From: Oncomelania hupensis
Lineage: Eukaryota; Mollusca; Gastropoda; Littorinimorpha; Pomatiopsidae
DNA: 64,000 nt
NCBI GenBank assembly: GCA_036898135.1
Contig: CM072523.1
Coordinates: forward strand, 42,335,011-42,399,010
Direction: 5' to 3'
In this document: positions 1 to 19,187 of the stretch, piece by piece
Numbering within the stretch: the first letter of the stretch is position 1
Layout of the letters: each line of letters starts with the position of its first letter
The notes under the pieces: generated by a model
What the model was told of the DNA's origin: nothing
What the model saw: the letters and a program-made list of their open reading frames with translations, nothing else
The model's database searches: none
Made by a program: the position numbers and the translations under genes

Positions 1-240
1 TTTTAATCAGAACGTCTTGTCTGATCAGCTAGGAAGTACATATAGAGAGCTCCCTTATATATTATGTAGTATTTCTTTTAATATATTAGTGTGTTGCACC
101 ATTTATTTTAGTTGTTTGTACATGCTGTTCATTTAAACACATATTCTAGATTTTACATTTACTATGATTGTGCTGAGGAAAGCACATTTTTATGTACATT
201 TCATGGACGAATAAAGTCTCATTCTCAAATGCTATTTAAA
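1..240 (+). other. AT-rich stretch with a polyadenylation-type signal
   Basis: No coding region is visible. An AATAAA lies at 210-215 after a short ATGTACATTTCATGGACG context. This looks like the 3' end of a transcript entering from the left: either the 3' UTR of an upstream gene or the 3' end of a truncated LINE. The two cannot be told apart without the flanking sequence. Confidence 0.35.
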
Positions 241-466
241 ATGCCATGACAAAAGAACAGAATAAGCAGCATAATGGTTCCCTAAAAAAAATGTTGAGCC
301 TGTTTGGAAAGAGTTATTGTAGTTTTGGCGAGAAGGGAATGTAACTCCAATGGCATTTATTAGTCTTTGGTTTTCCTGTTTCATGTCTCACAATTTTTGT
401 GCAATCTTACACTAGGCAACTACAGCCATGTTTATGTATGGTCAATATTTTAAATCCAAAATAATA

Positions 467-1168
467 CCCCTTGGGGTCATGAGCAATCTTGCCACTGTAG
501 ATGGTTCAAACCTATAAAGGGAAAAGTGAAAGCCACAGTTGAAAACCTGTCTTTCCTTTATAGGCAAGACAGATTCACTGCGGCAACAGTACCCCCGTTG
601 GAGTGCCGGGGGTTTTCAGTATAAATAGTATCCCCACTTTCTGGAAATTTAGTGCTTTAAATTCCCACTGTCGCTGTCTTTCTCATTTGCTCTTTCTCAT
701 TCCTGCTCTGTTCTATCAATCTGCTATACTATCGTCTTCTTCGCTAGACCAGTCTCCTACCTTTTTTCTTGAAAACTCTTCCGGGACAAGACTCCTTGTT
801 TGTGTATGAGGTCTGTTGGATCAGCTTGGGAATATTGGACGCTTTCTGCCAGGTGGTCACTAGGGCTTCCTATGATGTTATTATTTAGCAATGTAGGCAT
901 TTTATATGTATGTGTTTTGTTGATAATTTATAATGATGTTTGTATTCTATTTTGTTTTTGTAAACGGGGGTTCGATAAGTTGGGGTGAAGCCTCAGCCGT
1001 CCCCTGCGTGGGATGTCTTTATTGTAAAGTGACTGGCTGGTAGAGAGCTTTCGGTTTTACCACTAGGGTTGTTTCAGCAGATCTTTTATGCGGATCGGGG
1101 GTTGTCCGGTCCTGATTTGGCTCGGAAGAGTCCGCTGGACCTAAAGCAATAATAATGTAATGTAACCC
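467..1168 (+). mobile_element. ~700 bp retroposon family, copy 1
   Basis: The copy begins with the palindromic CCCCTTGGGGTC and continues through a segment ending GTCCGCTGGACCTAAAGCAA. It is nearly collinear with the copy at 4032-4736, whose ends are fixed by a 13 bp target duplication. A perfect RNA polymerase III B-box-like GGTTCAAACC sits about 45 bp from the 5' end. No long ORF is present. It is best read as a long SINE or a non-autonomous LINE derivative. The short ORFs inside it are not genes. Confidence 0.7.
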
Positions 1169-1686
1169 TGCTTGACTTAGACCTAGAATGGTCCTGTACC
1201 TCTAGATGTATACTTGTTTTATGCCTTTCCTCTGCCCTTTTGGACGGAATGACTGTTGTGGTTTTGTACTGTCGCAGGAAGCCTTCAAACCGCGTTGCTC
1301 TATCAAAACCATCCTGTTAATTATGAAAAGCATTGGTAGCAGTGTTCACCATTTGATCTGTATAATTTATATTTCTAAAACATGAGCCTGTCATATGGAG
1401 GTTTTCTTGGGACACCCGGTGTATCCATAGTATCCCGAAGAGGAAGAAGAATTGTAAGCTTTTATAACATTAATAATAATATTGTTCCTGTCAGTTGTTG
1501 ATTCTGACTTTTGATGTTGTTACTATTTGATATTTATAAAGCGTCTAATTACCTTCAGATGTAAGCGTTATTATTTTTCTTATCTTTATTTATGTATAAC
1601 ATTGTTTATGAATATTAATTGTTTCTGTCATTGTTGATTCTACCTTTTGTATTAATAATTTTTAAGATGCTAAACCATTAGATAAC
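1169..1686. repeat. AT-rich spacer, partly repeated at 4900-5100
   Basis: There is no gene. The part at about 1480-1680 (ending in a segment around TTCTGTCATTGTTGATT) resembles 4900-5100. The duplicated block in this region is therefore larger than the retroposon itself. Confidence 0.4.
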
Positions 1687-2107
1687 CCCCGTTGGGGTGC
1701 TGGGGTTTTCTATTTAAATAGTATCCCCATTTAGTGGAAATGTAGTGCTTTCAACCACTGTTTCTGTCATTCTCATTTGTTCTTTCTCGTTCCTAATCTG
1801 TTCTATCAATCTATTATCTTTTTCGCTAGAGCAGTCACCTACCTTTTTTTCTTGAACTCTGCAAAACCTCTCGTTTGTGTATGGGGTCTGTTGGGTCAGC
1901 TTGGGGATATTAGACACTTTCTGCCAAATGGTCATTAAGGCTTTATATGGGATTATTATTTAGCAATATCCTATCCTATCCTGTCCCGTAATTTTCCCAC
2001 GAGGGTTGTTTCAGCAGATCTTTAATGCGGATCGGGGGTTGTCCGGTCCTGATTTGGCTCGGAAGAGTCCGCTGGACCTAAAGCAACAATCAATCAATCA
2101 ATCAATC
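1687..2107 (+). mobile_element. ~700 bp retroposon family, copy 2, rearranged
   Basis: The copy starts at the internal CCCCCGTTGGGGTGC region and runs to an (AATC)n tail at 2088-2107. Its centre is missing. At about 1968-1990 a ~23 bp piece identical in type to the RTE-like 3' terminus (minus orientation, TCCTATCCTATCCTGTCCCG) replaces the missing segment. Sequence belonging to the missing centre reappears at 2377-2471. Confidence 0.6.
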
Positions 2108-2376
2108 CTGTCCCGTAACCCGGAGGTCGTAGGGGCACCACAGATGATCGTTTAACCAGCATACTCCATCTTTCTCTGTCCTCAGCAGCCCTGATGGCTT
2201 CGCTCAGTGTAAAACCAGTCCATTCTCGAATGTTGTCCTCCCACCTCTTTTTCGGTCTCCCTCTTCTTCTACCTCCTTTGCACTGTGCCTTGCAGAATAG
2301 TCTTTTCAAGGCCTGATGATCTGGTGACGTGTCCATACCATCGGAGTTTCTGTTTCTTCACCACTGTGAGCAGGTC
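2108..2376 (-). mobile_element. RTE-like LINE, 3' fragment
   Basis: This is the 5'-truncated 3' end of the RTE-like LINE. It encodes on the minus strand the C-terminal tail of the reverse-transcriptase ORF (motifs GGRRRGRPKKRWEDNIREWTG and LVKRSSVVPLRPPGYG). It directly abuts the (AATC)n tail of the preceding retroposon. It is non-functional. Confidence 0.75.
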
Positions 2377-2471
2377 ATTGCATTTAGCAATATAGGCATT
2401 TTGTATGTATGTGTTTTGTTAATATTTTATAATGATGTTTATATTCTATTTTGTTTTTGTAAATGGGGGTT
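2377..2471 (+). mobile_element. ~700 bp retroposon fragment, left of a LINE insertion
   Basis: This matches the middle of the retroposon (GTTTTTGTAAATGGGGGTT at its end) and continues after the LINE at 3328. Its last 11 bp, AAATGGGGGTT, are the target duplication of that insertion. Confidence 0.7.
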
Positions 2472-3327
2472 CAAATCAGATCACGAAGGCACAGTCAGCA
2501 TAGTGGGTAGAGCAATCTCCAATCTTCGTTTTGCGGATGACATTGATGGATTGGCTGGAGAGGAACAAGAACTTGAACAGCTGGTACAGAGGCTTGACAC
2601 CACCTCCAGAGCTTATGGAATGAAATAAGTGCAGAGAAGACCAAAACGATGACCAACAACACCAATGGCATCAACAGGGACATCAAAGTCCAAGGCCAAT
2701 CCCTCAACACAGTGCATAACTTCAAATATTTAGGAGCCATTGTATCAGACAATGGGTCCCGACAGGAAGTCCTCTCCAGGATCGCACAAACAACTGCTGC
2801 CCTGACAAGGTTGAAGCCCATTTGGAAAGACAGGACCATCAGTCTACATTCCAAAGTAAGACTGCTGTGCTCCTTTGTCATCTCCATCTTCCTATATGCT
2901 TGCAAAGCATTTACCCTCACAGCAGATCTACAATGAAGAATACAAAGCATGGAGATGAGGTGCTACAGAAAACTTCTGGGCATTTCCTATACTCAGCACA
3001 TCACCAACGACGAAGTCCGACAGACTATCACACCAGCCATTGGACGACACGATGACCTGCTCACAGTGGTGAAGAAACGGAAACTCCGATGGTATGGCCA
3101 CGTCACCAGATCATCAGGCCTTGCAAAGACCATTCTGCAAGGAGGTAGAAGAAGAGGGAGACCGAAAAAGAGGTGGGAGGACAACATTTGAGAATGGACT
3201 GGTTTGACACTAAAAGCTGAGCGAAGCCATCAGTTCTGCTGAGGACAGAGAAAGATGGAGTATGCTGGTTAAACGATCATCTGTGGTGCCCCTACGACCT
3301 CTGGGTTATGGGACAGGGTAGGATAGG
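2472..3327 (+). mobile_element. RTE-like LINE, 5'-truncated copy with target duplication
   Basis: This is a truncated reverse-transcriptase fragment. It begins just upstream of the catalytic palm motif (FADDIDGLAGEEQEL at about 2528) and continues through thumb and C-terminal segments to the typical tail GRRRGRPKKRWEDN. An indel near 2624 and a premature stop at 2934 break the frame. The 3' end is ...GGTAGGATAGG, a short GGATA-type tail with no poly(A), as is known for RTE-clade LINEs. It is flanked by an exact 11 bp target duplication, AAATGGGGGTT, at 2461-2471 and 3328-3338. It interrupts a copy of the ~700 bp retroposon. Confidence 0.85.
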
Positions 3328-3533
3328 AAATGGGGGTTTGATAAATTAGAGTACAGCCTCAGCGTCCCCTGCATGAGATGCCTTTATTGTAAAGTGACCG
3401 GCTGGTGGAGTGCCTTCAGTGTTAGAGTTGTTTAAGCAGATCTTTTATACAGATTGGGGGTGAGCCCTCTTTCAACCAAGTTGTGGTCCTGATTCGGCGC
3501 TTTGCAGTTTCCCCTCTATTCTCCTCCACCCCT
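3328..3533 (+). mobile_element. ~700 bp retroposon fragment, right of the LINE insertion
   Basis: This is the continuation of the fragment at 2377-2471 (TTTATTGTAAAGTGACCGGC region). It runs into GATTCGGCGCTTTGCAG, which marks the 3' part of a related subfamily. Confidence 0.6.
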
Positions 3534-4031
3534 CCCCGTGTGGGTGCCAGGAGTTTCTGTATAAATAGTATTCCCAGGAAATTTAGTGCTTTAAATTCCC
3601 ACTGTCACTGTCTTTCTCCTTTGTTCTTTCTCATTCCTACTCTGTTCTATCAATCTACTATACTATCTTCTTCGCTAGACCAGTCACCTACCTTTTTTTC
3701 TTGAAAACTTTTCCAAAACTTCTCATTTGTGTATGTGATTTGTTGGGTCAGCTTGGGAACATTGGACGCTTTCTATCAAATGGTCACTAAGATAGTATTA
3801 TTTGACAGTGTAAGCATTTTATATGTATGTGTTTTGTTGATATTTTATAATGATGTTTGTATTCTATTTTGTTTTTGTAAATGGGGGTTCGATAAATTTG
3901 AGTATAGCCTCAGCGCTCTCTGCATAGGATGCCTTTATTGTAAAGTGACCGGCTGGTAGAGTGCCTTCAGTATTACCACTAGGGTTGTTTCAGCAGATTT
4001 TTAATATGGATTAGGGGTGAGTCCTCTTTCA
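3534..4031 (+). mobile_element. ~700 bp retroposon family, copy 3, split by copy 4
   Basis: This copy starts at a GTGTGGGTGCCAGGAG segment and is interrupted at GAGTCCTCTTTCA (4019-4031) by copy 4. It resumes at 4737 and continues to about 4830 (GCTCTTTGCAGTCCGCTGGAC). It is a subfamily distinct from copies 1 and 4, with a different 3' part. Confidence 0.65.
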
Positions 4032-4736
4032 CCCCTTGGGGTCATGAGCAATCTTGCCACTGTAGATTGTTCTAACCTATAAAGGGAAAAGTGAAAGCCC
4101 CAGTTGAAAACCTGTCTTGACTTTGTAGGCATGACTGATTCACTGCGGCAACAGTACCCCCGTTGGAGTGCCGGGGGTTTCAGTATAAATAGTATCCCCA
4201 CTTTCTGGAAATTTAGTGCTTTAAATTCCCACTGTCGCTGTCTTCCTCATTTGCTTTTCCCATTCCTGATCTGTCCTATCACTCTGCTATACTATCTTCT
4301 TCTTCGCTAGATCAATGACCTACCTTTTTTCTTGAAAACTCTTCCTGGACAAGACTCCTTGTTTGTGTATGAGGTCTGTTGGATCAGCTTGGGAGTGTTG
4401 GACGCTTTCTGCCGGGTGGTCACTAGGGCTTCCTATGATGTTATTATTTAGCACTATAGGCATTTTATATGTATGTGTTTTGTTGATGATTCATAATGAT
4501 GTTTGTATTCTATTTTGTTTTTGTAACCGGGGGTTCGAGTAGTTGGGGTAAAGCCTCAGCCGTCCCCTGCGTGGGATGTCTTTATTGTAAAGTGACTGGC
4601 CGTTGGAGGGCATTCAATTTTCCCACTAGGGTTGTTTCGGCAGATCTTTTATGCGGATTGGGGGTTGTCCGGTCCTGATTTGGCTCGGAAGAGTCCGCTG
4701 GACCTAAAGCAACAATCAATCAATCAATCAATAAAC
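4032..4736 (+). mobile_element. ~700 bp retroposon family, copy 4, complete with 13 bp target duplication
   Basis: This 705 bp copy runs from CCCCTTGGGGTC to an (AATC)n tail followed by AATAAAC. The exact 13 bp duplication GAGTCCTCTTTCA stands at 4019-4031 and 4737-4749, inside copy 3. Its length and the simple-repeat tail indicate target-primed reverse transcription. The element has no coding capacity, so it must have used a partner LINE. A B-box-like motif near the 5' end suggests polymerase III transcription, but no clear A box was found. Confidence 0.8.
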
Positions 4737-4830
4737 GAGTCCTCTTTCAACTAAGTTGTGGTCTTGATGTTGTGGTTCTGATTCGGCTCTTTGCAGTCCG
4801 CTGGACACTGTAAGCAAGGAATAACTAACT

Positions 4831-5456
4831 CTTTGCAGTCCGCTGGACCCTATAAACAATAATCAATTATTATTATTTTTGCCTGTATTTAAAAAAAAAA
4901 ACTTTATGAACATTGTTTCTGTCATTGTTGATTTTAATTTTGATATTACTGATTAATTTTTATAAGGCGCCTAATCTTGAGATGTGGGTGCTATCATTAT
5001 TGTTATCTTTTTTTAAAATTTTATAACATTATTAAAATATTATTGGTTCTATTGTCGATTCTTACTTTTAATTTGTTTTTATCTTGATAAATTGACATAA
5101 ACTTGTTTTTCTGTATCACATTAATTTCCTTATATGTTTACAAGTACATACTGGAGAACAAATATGCTTGATAAAAATTAATTTCTTACTGATTGTTCTA
5201 TGATCATTTTTTTTTTTACCTGCATGTGTAAGTTGTGTGTGTTATGGTCATTGTTGTTTGTGTATGATGCGCATGTGTGGGTGTGTGTGCATGTGTGTGT
5301 GTGGTGTGTGCAAGCATGCATGTGGTCTTACTGTTTGTTAAACAGGTAATGGCAAGCTACAAACCATATTTTATCACCTCTTGTCTTTCATGTGTTTGAT
5401 GTTTAATATTTAACTGTTAAAACAATGCTTATATAGTTATAATAATTCTGCAAGCA
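4831..5456. other. AT-rich spacer with TG-rich run
   Basis: No gene is seen. A TG/CATG-rich microsatellite-like run lies at about 5225-5320. The left part repeats sequence from 1480-1680. Confidence 0.4.
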
Positions 5457-5697
5457 CACCCACCGCCGTAGCTCAATTGGTATAGCGTTCACCTGGCATA
5501 CCGATGACCCAGGTTTGAATCCCGTGGTGGGTGATATAAAATGTGGCCATTTTCACTGTCCATTTTAGCAGTATGATTGCTTTGGTGGTTCAGTGTTGAT
5601 TTAGGTCCCTACCCCTTGTTCCCTGGGATGGTTATCCCCGTCTGCCATATCGCCAATGGTGGGTGTAGACGTTAAACCTCAATGTTCATTCACTGCA
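5457..5697 (+). mobile_element. tRNA-derived SINE
   Basis: The 77 bp head has a tRNA-like layout. An 8 bp acceptor-type stem, CACCCACC/GGTGGGTG, pairs 5457-5464 with 5526-5533. An A box (TAGCTCAATTGG) lies at about 5469-5480 and a B box (GGTTTGAATCC) at about 5512-5522. A tRNA-unrelated body follows and ends near GGTGTAGACGTTAAACC, a tail type widespread in molluscan SINEs. The D and anticodon arms fold poorly, so this is not a working tRNA. Confidence 0.75.
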
Positions 5698-6459
5698 AGC
5701 ACATAAATGTTTTGTCTGAGAGTAGCACAGTAAATTGCCTTATTATTATTATTGCTTATTACTATTAATATTAGTATACATGCTTCTTTATAGGTGTGAT
5801 GTTTGTTATTATTTCTTATGATGTTTAATGTGTTTTAATTTCATAATGTTTTAATGTAATGTTTAAATATTTATCTTTGCATGTGTTTGTGTGTGTTTGC
5901 GCTTAAAGCAGACTTTAGTTTATTTTGTGCTTTAGACAATAAATTATTATTATTATTACTATTATTACGTCTTCTAACAGGTTCATGTCATTTGGGTAAC
6001 AACTGCAAATGTGTGGGTATTTTAAAGCGCAAATAAATTGCAAGGTGTGTCTGGTTTTTTTGGTTTTTTTTTAAGCTCAAATAAATTGCAAGGATACAAT
6101 TATAAAGATAAATATTTCACATGCTTTGTTTTTCACTATTTTTCTTAAGTTTTTTTTATATACATATTTTAAATGTGTTCTACAAATGACGTCGCCAATA
6201 AATGATTGTTTGAATATGACAATTACTGGTTGTCTTGTTACTGGTTTGACATCGTCATTGCACTGGCATGTATTTTAATATTAGAATACAGGTCAGTGGT
6301 CATTGCTTCTTTTATCTTTAAACGGTTTGTCCCTAAATGGTTCGACCTAAACTGCTTATTAAATTTTGCCGTATGGATCACGAGAGTCGAGGAAAGTAAC
6401 AAAACAAGACTCGTCCAAAACTTACGTTTGTAATATTTTGAAATTTTCTGCCTTTCAAG
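5698..6459 (+). other. 5' flank of COMMD2
   Basis: AT-rich sequence upstream of the COMMD2 start, with short ATT and TG repeats. No TATA box or CpG-rich promoter can be pointed to with confidence. The transcription start and any non-coding first exon are not visible. Confidence 0.4.
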
Positions 6460-16482
<10,023 letters not shown>

Positions 16483-16842
16483 TATGTACTGCATTTATCA
16501 GTGTATGTACTGAGTTTGCATGGGTGTTGTTTGGAAAAAGTTGTGTGATAGATGTGTGTATGTGTGGGAAAATGAGAGAACGTAGTATTTGAGGTTGAAA
16601 GAAAAATGGTTTACATTTTGGGAGAATGTGGGATAAATTGCAGGATTTTAGATACAAATTCTATTCAGATATATATATGAATGAATACATGTGCAAAATA
16701 TTGTTATAATGATATGGAGTTGTTATATATTCGATTTGGCCTAAAAAAAAAAAAATAATTTTGGAGACATTACAATGATTTGGCCAAGTGTGTAGATCAT
16801 GCTAAGAACGATGATTATGTTAGAAGTGGGTTTTTTTTCTGC

Positions 16843-16848
16843 AATAAA
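16843..16848 (+). terminator. COMMD2: COMMD2 polyadenylation signal
   Basis: AATAAA 361 bp after the stop codon, followed by a T/G-rich stretch. It is the first good candidate after the stop. Confidence 0.65.
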
Positions 16849-16970
16849 GTTAAGAAATTAATGTCAACACTTTGTGTACTTTCAGTTCTTTCTTTTGTCT
16901 GTATTCTTTAATCTTTTTTTCTTTGTTTTAGTTCCCTGCTTCTGTAAACTTTTGTTAATGTTACAAAACA

Positions 16971-18673
16971 CGATCCAAAGCAAGTCTGACATATGCCTTA
17001 CAGAAGAACAAGAAGTCTTGGACAGATGGACAGTGTACTGCTCTGACCTTTACAACCCCCACACCAAACGGAGACCCACCAGTTCTAGCATATCCAGAGA
17101 ACGGAGAAGAAGAAAAAATCCTCCCAATTCTCCGAGAAGAAGTTGAGGCAGCAGTGCAATCGCTGAAGAAGGGGAAGTCAGCAGGAGTGGATAACATACC
17201 CGTGGAACTGCTTCAAGCAGGAGGAGAAGCGATGATTGACGCACTCACCATTATCTGTAACAAGATCTGGCAGAGTGGGGAGTGACCTACACCATGGACC
17301 CAGTCACTTGACATCACTGTTCCCAAAAAAGGTAACCTTCAGAAATGTGAAAATTATCGCACCATCAGCCTCAACAGTCATCCCAGCAAGGTCCTCCGGA
17401 AAATAATACTCAACAGGTTGAAACCCCAAGCTGAAAAAAATCATAGCTGAAGAGCAAGAAGGATTCAGGACAGGGCGAAGTACCACTGAACAGATTTTCA
17501 ACCTCGGAATAATCTGCGAGAAATACCTACAGCACCAACAGCATCTATATCATGTGTTCGTAGACTTCAAAAAGGTGTTTGACCGAGTCTGGCATGCAGC
17601 TCTGTGGGCAACCATGAGAGTGTACAACATCAGCCCTAAAATTATTGAAGTCATCAAAAGCCTGTATGACAAGGCTACCAGTGCAGTCCTCCACAACAGT
17701 GCCATTGGAAACTGGTTCAGAACAACAATCAGTGTGCGTCAGGGATGCCTACTCTCTCCAACACTCTTCAACATCTTCCTAGAGCGCATCATGTCAGTTG
17801 CCCTTGCAGATCACGAAGGCACAGTCAGCATAGGGGGAAGAGCAATCTCCAACCTTCGTTTTGTGGACGACATTGATGGATTGGCTGGAGAGGAACAAGA
17901 ACTTGAACAGCTGATACAGAGGCTTGACACCACCTCCAGAGCCTATGGCATGGAAATAAGTGCAGAGAAGACCAAAATGATGACCAACAACACTAATGGC
18001 ATCAACACGGACATCAAAGTCCAAGGCCAATCCCTCAACACAGTGCATAGCTTCAAATATTTCGGAGCCATTGTAACAGACAATGGGTCCCGAACGGAAG
18101 TCCTCTCCAGGATCGCACAAACGACTGCTGCCCTGGCGAGGTTGAAGCCAATTTGGAAAGACAGGACCATCAGTCTACATTCCAAGGTAAGGCTGCTGCG
18201 CTCCCTTGTCATCTTCATCTTCCTATATGCTTGCAAAACATGGACCCTCACAGCAGATCTCCAACGAAGAATACAAAGCATGGAGACGAGGTGCTACAGA
18301 AGACTTCTGTGCATTTCCTATACCAAGCACATCACCAACGACGAAGTCCGACAGACCATCACACAAGCCATTGGACAACACGATGAGTGAGTATGACCTG
18401 CTCACAGTGGTGAAAAAACTGAAACTTCGATGGTATGGCCACGTCACCAGATCATCAGGTCTTGCAAAGACCATCCTGCAAGGCACAGTGCAAGGAGGTA
18501 GAAGAAGAGGGAGACAGAAAAAGAGGTGGGAGAACAACATTCGAGAATGGACTGGATTGACACTGAGCGAAACAATCGGGGTTGCTCATGACAGGGAAAG
18601 ATGGAGTACGCTGGTTAAACGATCATCTGTGGTGCCCCTACGACCTCCGAGTTACGGGATGGGATAGGATAGG
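16971..18673 (+). mobile_element. RTE-like LINE, reverse-transcriptase half, 8 bp target duplication
   Basis: Lies between COMMD2 and CENPI. It begins in the linker before the RT, then has fingers (GFRTGRSTTEQIF region, 17460-17500), palm (FVDFKKVFDRVWHA at 17557; RQGCLLSPTLFN at about 17740), catalytic FVDDIDGLAGEE near 17860, and a long ORF 17554-18390. The catalytic box reads FVDD instead of FADD. A small insertion at about 18385 shifts the frame before the C-terminal GGRRRGRQKKRWENN segment. The 3' end is GGATGGGATAGGATAGG. The flanking duplication ACAAAACA stands at 16963-16970 and 18674-18681. The tandem GGATA tail and C-terminal motif fit the RTE clade, and it is non-functional. Confidence 0.85.
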
Positions 18674-18681
18674 ACAAAACA

Positions 18682-19117
18682 TTATAAGACATACAGAAAT
18701 CCCAAGTCTTACAGAAATGCAAATTAAATTTGTAATTTAGTTAAAGAATTATGAATCATTTCATTAGTTTAAAGAAACCAAATCAACACAAAACAAATAA
18801 GAAGAGCAAGCACAAAAAAGATTGAAGATTTAATTAACTTGACAATATTTTTCTTTTTCTGCTGCATACTAGTTGTAGTATGTAGACGTGAAGCAAGTTT
18901 TAAGCAATCCTCGCACATGGACAATTCAGTTCAGTTATATAGATTACCGTTACTAACTTCATACTTTTGTTATCTAATTTGGTGAAATTCTTAAAATACG
19001 TATCGACTCCAAATCTCGGACGCATTGGAATTTTACGAGAGTAGCTCAAGGGAAGTAAACCGAGATGAGTTCAAATGTGGGTAAATCATAGTACTTGGCA
19101 GAAAAATTAAGTTGAAA
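18682..19117 (+). promoter_or_regulatory. CENPI: CENPI upstream region and 5' UTR
   Basis: AT-rich sequence between the LINE duplication and the CENPI start. The promoter must lie here or in the LINE, unless there is an upstream non-coding exon. No TATA box stands out. Confidence 0.4.
19065..19091 (+). other. Short upstream ORF before CENPI
   Basis: Nine-codon ATG-to-TAG frame (MSSNVGKS) that ends 26 bp before the CENPI start codon. If it lies in the mRNA it could lower initiation at the main ATG. Confidence 0.35.
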
Positions 19118-19187
19118 ATGAACGCAGCAAGAAGCCATCGGGATAGCCCGCAGACTTTAGAGGCTGCTGTGCGATACTTCGAGAAAT
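19118..19187 (+). CDS. CENPI: CENPI exon 1 (start)
   Basis: ATG at 19118, with an in-frame TAA upstream at 19082-19084. It encodes MNAARSHRDSPQTLEAAVRY then FEK. The AAVRYFEK part matches the vertebrate block before the first helical repeat, which supports this start although the N-terminus is shorter. Donor T|GTAAGC, phase 1. Confidence 0.82.

Noticed and set aside
2495..2950. 151-codon minus-strand ORF over the LINE
   Set aside because: Antisense shadow of the RTE-like reverse transcriptase. Similar shadows occur at 11648-11935 and 17943-18281.
5457..5533. Functional tRNA gene
   Set aside because: A and B boxes and an acceptor-like stem are present, but the D and anticodon arms do not fold properly and a SINE body follows directly.
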